Source: Atlantibacter subterraneus (GTDB lineage Bacteria; Pseudomonadota; Gammaproteobacteria; Enterobacterales; Enterobacteriaceae). Taken from it: a stretch of 64,000 bases of DNA. The translations under genes and the position numbers were made by a program. Below the pieces are notes generated by a model. That model was given only the letters and a program-made list of their open reading frames with translations, was not told where the DNA came from and ran no database searches. How positions within the stretch are numbered: the first letter of the stretch is position 1; every line of letters starts with the position of its first letter. Positions 58,389-64,000 of the stretch are shown piece after piece. The DNA lies in assembly GCF_007570865.1 (NCBI RefSeq), contig NZ_VLPS01000003.1:558001-622000 (forward strand), read 5' to 3'.

Positions 58389-59504
58389 ATGCGTTTTAAG
58401 GGAAAAGTTAAAAAGCGGTATTGGGTTCTGGCAGTCATTGTGTTGATTGCCGCGTTATGGGCGTGGCGAACGTTAACGGCACCCCAGCCCCAGTACCAGA
58501 CACTGATCGTACGAAAAGGCGATCTGGAGCAGACCGTGCTGGCGACCGGCAAACTCGACGCGCTGAAAAAGGTCGACGTGGGGGCGCAGGTTAGCGGTCA
58601 GCTGAAAACGCTGTCGGTAGAAATTGGCGATAAAGTTAAAAAAGACCAGCTTTTGGGGGTTATCGACCCTGAACAGGCCGAAAACCAGATTAAAGAGGTA
58701 GAAGCGACGCTGCAGGAGCTTCGGGCCCAGCGCCAGCAGGCGATGGCAGAGATGCAGCTGGCGAAAGTCACCCTGAGCCGCCAGCAGGCGCTGGCTAAAA
58801 CCCAGGCCATCTCGCGACAGGATCTGGATACCGCTGCCACCGAACTCACCGTCAAACAGGCGCAGATCGGCACCATCGACGCGCAAATCAAGCGTAACCA
58901 GGCGTCGCTGGATACCGCCAAAACCAATCTCGATTTCACCCGGATTATTGCCCCGATGGCGGGGGAAGTAACGCAAATCACCACGCTGCAGGGCCAGACG
59001 GTGATCGCCGCTCAACAGGCACCGAATATCCTGACGCTTGCCGATCTCAGCACCATGCTGGTGAAAGCTCAGGTGTCGGAAGCGGACATTATCCACCTGC
59101 GACCCGGGCTGAAAGCATGGTTTACCGTCCTCGGCGACCCGTTAACCCGCTATGAAGGCGTGCTGAAAGATATCCTGCCGACGCCGGAAAAAGTCAACGA
59201 CGCGATTTTCTATTACGCCCGCTTTGAAGTGCCGAACCCGCAAAGCGTGCTGCGGCTGGACATGACCGCCCAGGTGCACATCCAGCTCAGCGGGATGAAA
59301 AACGTGCTGATTATTCCTCTGTCGGCGCTGGGCGATCCTGTCGGCGATAACCGTTACCACATCACTATTATGCGTAACGGCGAGACCCGTGAGCGCGAAG
59401 TGACCATCGGCGCGCGCAACGATACCCAGGTGCAGATTATTAAGGGTCTGGAAGAGGGCGAAGAAGTGGTCACCGGCAAAACCACGCCCGGGGCGGCGCA
59501 ATGA
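58389..59504 (+). CDS. macA: Macrolide export periplasmic adaptor MacA
   Basis: 371 residues, the E. coli length. An N-terminal membrane anchor (about 10-28) is followed by a lipoyl domain, a long coiled-coil hairpin (about 95-165, rich in Gln and Ala), and beta-barrel and proximal domains. [21 protein letters not shown]-like opens the lipoyl half. It links MacB to TolC. Stop/start overlap of 4 bp with macB. Confidence 0.96.
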   Translation: MRFKGKVKKRYWVLAVIVLIAALWAWRTLTAPQPQYQTLIVRKGDLEQTVLATGKLDALKKVDVGAQVSGQLKTLSVEIGDKVKKDQLLGVIDPEQAENQIKEVEATLQELRAQRQQAMAEMQLAKVTLSRQQALAKTQAISRQDLDTAATELTVKQAQIGTIDAQIKRNQASLDTAKTNLDFTRIIAPMAGEVTQITTLQGQTVIAAQQAPNILTLADLSTMLVKAQVSEADIIHLRPGLKAWFTVLGDPLTRYEGVLKDILPTPEKVNDAIFYYARFEVPNPQSVLRLDMTAQVHIQLSGMKNVLIIPLSALGDPVGDNRYHITIMRNGETREREVTIGARNDTQVQIIKGLEEGEEVVTGKTTPGAAQ

Positions 59505-61441
59505 CGGCACTGCTTGAATTGACCGATATCCGCCGCCAGTATCTTTCCGGCGGCGAACCGGTAGACGTGCTGAAAGGCGTGACGCTGAGCATCAATGCCG
59601 GGGAGATGGTGGCGATAGTCGGTGCCTCCGGTTCGGGCAAATCCACCCTGATGAACATCCTCGGCTGCCTCGATAAGCCGACCTCCGGCAGCTATAAAGT
59701 GGCGGGCGTCGATGTGTCAACGCTCAACGGCGACCAGCTGGCGCAGCTGCGTCGTGAGCATTTCGGTTTTATCTTCCAGCGCTACCACTTGCTGTCGCAC
59801 TTAACGGCGGCGCAGAACGTCGAGATCCCGGCAATCTATGCAGGCGCGGGCCGTAAAGCCCGCCAGCAGCGCGCCAGGGAACTGCTGGAGCGGCTGGGGC
59901 TGGCGGCGCGCGTGGATTATTCGCCATCGCAGCTGTCCGGCGGCCAGCAGCAGCGCGTCAGTATTGCCAGGGCGCTGATGAACGGCGGCCAGGTGATTCT
60001 GGCCGATGAACCCACCGGGGCGCTGGACAGCCACTCCGGCGAAGAGGTTATCACCACCCTGAAACAGCTGCGCGATCGCGGCCATACGGTGATTATCGTT
60101 ACCCACGATCCGGCGGTTGCCGCCCAGGCGGAGCGGGTGATTGAGATCCGCGACGGGGAAATCGTCAGCAACCCACCCGCCGTGGCGGGACGAGCGGCGG
60201 CGAAGATTGAGCGCACGCCGGGGGAAGGCGGCTGGCAGCAGTTTACCAGCGGCTTTCGTGAGGCGTTCACCATGGCGTGGCTGGCGATGGCCGCCAATAA
60301 AATGCGCACCCTGCTGACCATGCTGGGGATAATCATCGGCATCGCCTCGGTGGTGTCTATTGTGGTGGTGGGCGATGCGGCGAAACAGCTGGTGCTGGAA
60401 GACATCCGTTCCATCGGCACCAATACCATCGATATTTATCCCGGCACCGATTTTGGCGATGACGATCCGCAATACCAGCAGGCATTGAAATACGACGACC
60501 TGGTGGCGATTCAGAAGCAGCCCTGGGTCAGTTCAGCCACGCCCGCGCTGTCGAGCAACCTGCGGGTGCGCTATGCCAATAAAGACGTGGCGGCCAGCGC
60601 CAACGGCGTCAGCGAGCAGTATTTCAACGTCTACGGCATGACCTTTAGCGAGGGCGGCACCTTTAACCAGGCGCAGCACCAGGGCCGCGCTCAGGTGGTG
60701 GTGATTGATGATAATACCCGCCGCCAGCTGTTCCCGGATAAGCGCAACGTGGTGGGTGAGGTGATTCTGGTGGGCAATATGCCCGCGACGATTATCGGCG
60801 TGGCCCAGGAGAAGCAGTCGATGTTCGGCAGCAGTAAAATTCTGCGCGTCTGGCTGCCTTACTCCACCATGTCTGGCCGGGTAATGGGCCAGTCCTGGCT
60901 GAACTCCATCACCGTGCGCGTAAAAGAGGGTTACAACAGCCAGGAGGCCGAGCAGCAGTTGACGCGCCTGATGTCCCTGCGCCACGGCAAGAAAGATTTC
61001 TTTACCTGGAATATGGACGGCTTCCTGCAAACGGCGGAGCGAACTACCCGCACGCTGCAGCTGTTTTTAACCCTGGTGGCGGTGATTTCGCTGGTGGTCG
61101 GCGGTATCGGCGTGATGAACATCATGCTGGTGTCCGTTACCGAGCGGACGCGGGAGATCGGCATCCGCATGGCGGTGGGCGCACGCGCCAGTGATGTGCT
61201 CCAGCAGTTTCTCATCGAGGCGGTGCTGGTCTGCCTGGTCGGCGGCGCGCTGGGCATTGGGCTATCCTTACTTATCGCCTTTACCCTGCAGCTGTTCCTG
61301 CCCGGCTGGCAAATTGGCTTCTCGGGGCTGGCGCTCATCACGGCGTTTGTCTGCTCTACGGCGACCGGGGTTCTGTTTGGCTGGCTGCCTGCGCGCAATG
61401 CTGCGCGGTTAAATCCGGTGGATGCGCTGGCGCGTGAGTAA
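59501..61441 (+). CDS. macB: Macrolide/heat-stable toxin export ATPase-permease MacB
   Basis: 646 residues. The N-terminal ABC domain has Walker [10 protein letters not shown], signature LSGGQQQR and Walker [12 protein letters not shown]. Four membrane segments follow: one at about 270, a large periplasmic domain, then three near the C terminus ([19 protein letters not shown] and after). The dimer drives MacA-TolC by mechanotransmission. Operon macAB ends with a strong hairpin. Confidence 0.97.
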   Translation: MTALLELTDIRRQYLSGGEPVDVLKGVTLSINAGEMVAIVGASGSGKSTLMNILGCLDKPTSGSYKVAGVDVSTLNGDQLAQLRREHFGFIFQRYHLLSHLTAAQNVEIPAIYAGAGRKARQQRARELLERLGLAARVDYSPSQLSGGQQQRVSIARALMNGGQVILADEPTGALDSHSGEEVITTLKQLRDRGHTVIIVTHDPAVAAQAERVIEIRDGEIVSNPPAVAGRAAAKIERTPGEGGWQQFTSGFREAFTMAWLAMAANKMRTLLTMLGIIIGIASVVSIVVVGDAAKQLVLEDIRSIGTNTIDIYPGTDFGDDDPQYQQALKYDDLVAIQKQPWVSSATPALSSNLRVRYANKDVAASANGVSEQYFNVYGMTFSEGGTFNQAQHQGRAQVVVIDDNTRRQLFPDKRNVVGEVILVGNMPATIIGVAQEKQSMFGSSKILRVWLPYSTMSGRVMGQSWLNSITVRVKEGYNSQEAEQQLTRLMSLRHGKKDFFTWNMDGFLQTAERTTRTLQLFLTLVAVISLVVGGIGVMNIMLVSVTERTREIGIRMAVGARASDVLQQFLIEAVLVCLVGGALGIGLSLLIAFTLQLFLPGWQIGFSGLALITAFVCSTATGVLFGWLPARNAARLNPVDALARE

Positions 61442-61452
61442 TGCCTGAAAAG

Positions 61453-61482
61453 TAAAATGCCAGCGCGGAGGCTGGCATTTTA
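61453..61482. terminator. Bidirectional terminator, macB / cspD
   Basis: Perfect 12 bp stem (taaaatgccagc / gctggcatttta) with a 6-base loop, between convergent genes. Confidence 0.9.
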
Positions 61483-61513
61483 GGTGTGGGATGTACACAA
61501 TAAAACAGACGCG

Positions 61514-61738
61514 TTAAGCGACTGCCGTCTCTGCTTCCAGAGGAACGATGAGGCTGGCATGATTGCCTTTGGGCCCCTGATGTACATCAAACCTGACAGT
61601 TTGTCCGGCTTTGAGCGTACGGTAGCCATCCATCTGGATGGTGGAATAATGGGCGAATATGTCTTCGCCGCCGCCTTCAGGGCAGATGAAACCAAACCCT
61701 TTGGCATTATTGAACCACTTAACAGTACCCGTCTCCAT
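61514..61738 (-). CDS. cspD: Cold-shock-like protein CspD
   Basis: 74 residues from the ATG at 61738, the E. coli length. The longer open frame from 61807 is not used. RNP1 KGFGFI and RNP2 DIFAHYS are intact. CspD is a stationary-phase single-stranded DNA/RNA-binding toxin that inhibits replication initiation in E. coli, and it is degraded by Lon. It is divergent from clpS; the 325 bp between the two starts holds promoters but no gene I can support. Confidence 0.96.
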   Translation of the reverse strand: METGTVKWFNNAKGFGFICPEGGGEDIFAHYSTIQMDGYRTLKAGQTVRFDVHQGPKGNHASLIVPLEAETAVA

Positions 61739-62063
61739 GCTTCGACATCCTTCATGAATCTTATAAGTAAGATGGAATGAACCGGTGGGTGAGGGTGCGC
61801 TGTTCAAAACCTCGCCAACTCACGCCTGTACAATTTAGAGAAATCAGGCAACGCGTCAAGCGTCTGACGGGGTGAAATGGACAAGAATCAGTCAAAATTT
61901 TGAAGCAGTTAACGCTATTGCCATTAATGTGACAATGTTCGCGGATAGCAACGATAGATGATAGTTATCTGTAAGTTAAGGTAGATTCAAATGGCGTATA
62001 ACTGGATGAGCAGCGGGCTGACAGCCTGCTTACTGTTTGGTTAACCAGCGATGAAAGTGGGCA

Positions 62064-62384
62064 ATGGGTAAGACGAACGATTGGTTGGATTTTGAGCGAC
62101 TGGCGGAAAATAAGCTCGACGAGGGGCTAAAACCGCCATCTATGTATAAAGTTATGTTAATGAACGATGATTACACGCCGATGGAATTTGTTATTGACGT
62201 GCTACAAAAGTTCTTTTCTTATGATGTAGAGCGTGCAACACAATTGATGCTGACGGTTCACTATCAAGGGAAAGCCATCTGCGGCATTTTCACCGCAGAA
62301 GTCGCTGAGACCAAAGTGGCGATGGTGAATCAATATGCCAGGAAGCACGAGCATCCGTTGCTGTGTACGCAGGAACTAGCCTGA
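62064..62384 (+). CDS. clpS: ClpA adaptor ClpS
   Basis: 106 residues, the E. coli length. ClpS brings N-degron substrates to ClpAP. The N-degron pocket residues are in [16 protein letters not shown] and the His in [11 protein letters not shown], with the ClpA-contact end [10 protein letters not shown]. 28 bp before clpA. Confidence 0.96.
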   Translation: MGKTNDWLDFERLAENKLDEGLKPPSMYKVMLMNDDYTPMEFVIDVLQKFFSYDVERATQLMLTVHYQGKAICGIFTAEVAETKVAMVNQYARKHEHPLLCTQELA

Positions 62385-62412
62385 ACGGCGAATTATATTG
62401 AGGGGGGTGCCT

Positions 62413-64000
62413 ATGCTCAACCAGGAACTGGAACTCAGTTTAAACATGGCTTTCGCCAGAGCGCGCGAGCACCGACATGAGTTTATGACCGTCGAGCATC
62501 TGTTACTGGCTTTGCTCAGTAACCCATCGGCCCGTGAAGCGCTGGAAGCGTGTTCAGTGGATCTGGTGGCGCTGCGACAGGAACTTGAAGCCTTCATCGA
62601 ACAAACTACGCCCGTGCTCCCGGCGAGCGAAGAGGAGCGCGATACCCAGCCGACGTTGAGTTTTCAACGTGTGCTGCAACGCGCCGTATTCCACGTACAG
62701 TCGTCAGGCCGTAGCGAAGTCACAGGCGCTAACGTGCTGGTGGCGATTTTCAGCGAGCAGGAATCCCAGGCCGCCTATCTGCTGCGTAAACATGAAGTCA
62801 GCCGTCTCGACGTGGTGAACTTCATTTCACACGGCACGCGCAAAGATGAGCCGCATCAGTCCAGCGGTTCAGAAAATCCAGTTAACGAAGAGCAAGCAGG
62901 CGGGGAGGAGCGTATGGAAAACTTCACCACCAATCTCAACCAGCTTGCGCGCGTCGGCGGAATTGACCCGCTGATTGGCCGTGATAAGGAGCTGGAGCGG
63001 GCAATCCAGGTGCTGTGCCGCCGCCGGAAAAACAACCCGCTGCTGGTGGGCGAATCCGGTGTCGGTAAAACCGCCATTGCCGAGGGCCTTGCCTGGCGTA
63101 TTGTGCAGGGCGACGTGCCGGAAATCATGGCCGACTGCAATATCTATTCGCTGGATATCGGCTCGCTGCTGGCGGGCACCAAATACCGTGGCGATTTTGA
63201 AAAACGCTTTAAAGCCCTGCTGAAACAGCTGGAGCAGGATACCAACAGCATCCTGTTTATTGATGAGATCCACACCATCATCGGTGCGGGCGCGGCGTCT
63301 GGCGGGCAGGTTGACGCCGCTAACCTGATCAAACCGCTGCTCTCCAGCGGCAAGATCCGCGTGATTGGCTCTACCACCTATCAGGAATTCAGCAATATTT
63401 TCGAAAAAGACCGCGCCCTGGCGCGTCGCTTCCAGAAAATCGATATTACTGAGCCGTCGGTAGAAGAAACCGTACAGATCATTAATGGCCTGAAGCCGAA
63501 ATACGAAGCGCATCACGATGTGCGTTATACCGCCAAAGCGGTGCGCGCCGCCGTGGAGCTGTCGGTCAAATACATCAATGACCGCCATTTGCCGGATAAA
63601 GCTATCGACGTCATCGACGAAGCGGGTGCCCGTGCGCGTTTAATGCCGGTGAGCAAGCGTAAGAAAACCGTCAATGTGGCGGATATTGAATCGGTGGTGG
63701 CGCGTATTGCGCGTATTCCGGAGAAAAGCGTCTCGGCCAGCGATCGCGATACCCTGAAGAGCCTCGGCGACCGGCTGAAAATGCTGGTGTTCGGCCAGGA
63801 TAACGCTATCGAGGCGTTAACCGAAGCCATCAAGATGAGCCGTGCCGGTCTGGGCCATGACCACAAGCCGGTGGGGTCATTCCTGTTCGCCGGGCCGACC
63901 GGGGTAGGGAAAACCGAAGTCACCGTCCAGCTGGCAAAATCGCTGGGTATTGAACTGCTGCGCTTTGATATGTCCGAGTATATGGAACGTCATACCGTCA
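62413..64000 (+). CDS. clpA: ATP-dependent protease ATPase subunit ClpA, 5' part
   Basis: The frame opens at ATG 62413 (AGGGGGG site upstream) and stays open to the window end, giving about 529 of the usual 758 residues. The N domain ([20 protein letters not shown]) carries two repeats and binds ClpS. The first AAA domain has Walker [10 protein letters not shown] and Walker [15 protein letters not shown]. The second begins with Walker [10 protein letters not shown]. ClpA unfolds substrates for ClpP. The end is missing only because the window stops. Confidence 0.97.
   Translation, partial: MLNQELELSLNMAFARAREHRHEFMTVEHLLLALLSNPSAREALEACSVDLVALRQELEAFIEQTTPVLPASEEERDTQPTLSFQRVLQRAVFHVQSSGRSEVTGANVLVAIFSEQESQAAYLLRKHEVSRLDVVNFISHGTRKDEPHQSSGSENPVNEEQAGGEERMENFTTNLNQLARVGGIDPLIGRDKELERAIQVLCRRRKNNPLLVGESGVGKTAIAEGLAWRIVQGDVPEIMADCNIYSLDIGSLLAGTKYRGDFEKRFKALLKQLEQDTNSILFIDEIHTIIGAGAASGGQVDAANLIKPLLSSGKIRVIGSTTYQEFSNIFEKDRALARRFQKIDITEPSVEETVQIINGLKPKYEAHHDVRYTAKAVRAAVELSVKYINDRHLPDKAIDVIDEAGARARLMPVSKRKKTVNVADIESVVARIARIPEKSVSASDRDTLKSLGDRLKMLVFGQDNAIEALTEAIKMSRAGLGHDHKPVGSFLFAGPTGVGKTEVTVQLAKSLGIELLRFDMSEYMERHTV

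Noticed and set aside
62413-64000. clpA as a broken gene
   Set aside because: The frame has no stop or shift; it is cut only by the end of the window.
1-64000. tRNA or rRNA genes, integrases, IS transposases, attachment sites
   Set aside because: I looked for these among the intergenic regions and proteins and saw none.

Overview
This is a 64 kb piece of an enterobacterial chromosome. Nearly every protein can be recognised as the counterpart of an Escherichia coli K-12 gene from the moeB to clpA stretch (about 18-20 min), in the same order and orientation. The high GC content, the genes extra to K-12 and several start positions point to a relative in the Enterobacter/Kosakonia/Klebsiella/Cronobacter group. 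I cannot name the species from sequence alone.

Layout. (1) 1-5.6 kb: the 3' end of asmA, then a glycoside-use locus (GH31 glycosidase, MFS transporter, divergent LacI-type regulator). asmA lies far from moeB in K-12, so this is a genome rearrangement junction. (2) 5.6-14 kb: moeA-moeB (molybdopterin synthesis) and the divergent iaaA-gsiABCD operon (isoaspartyl peptidase and glutathione importer). (3) 14-21.5 kb: rimO, an AT-rich insertion (66-residue protein and a LysR regulator), bssR, yliI, gstB, dacC, deoR. (4) 21.5-32 kb: ybjG, mdfA, ybjI-ybjJ, rcdA, the small RNA rybB with its sigmaE promoter, ybjL, ybjM, grxA, ybjC-nfsA, rimK, ybjN. (5) 32-38.3 kb: the putrescine importer potFGHI, ybjO, rlmC. 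(6) 38.3-38.9 kb: a 600 bp non-coding element made of two diverged inverted arms. (7) 38.9-42.8 kb: the arginine uptake genes artJ and artPIQM. (8) 43-50 kb: ybjP, ybjQ-amiD, ybjS, and poxB-ltaE-ybjT. (9) 50-55 kb: a DoxX-family gene, hcp-hcr, lysO, aqpZ. (10) 55-64 kb: ybjD, ybjX, macAB, cspD, clpS and the 5' part of clpA, which runs off the window.

How the genes work together. Several blocks are complete functional units. GsiABCD imports glutathione, with IaaA in the same transcript. PotFGHI and ArtJ/ArtPIQM are complete ABC importers. Hcp and Hcr form a redox pair for nitrosative stress. MacA and MacB form the inner parts of an export pump, and ClpS is the adaptor for ClpA. RybB, sigmaE, MdfA, YbjG, DacC and AmiD belong to envelope maintenance.

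The least ordinary feature is the element at 38286-38903. It has 20 bp perfect terminal inverted repeats, one with an extra tandem 18 bp copy. Its two arms carry the same series of hairpins, and the paired bases differ between arms in a compensatory way. This suggests selection on structure rather than on protein. I see no transposase in or near it.
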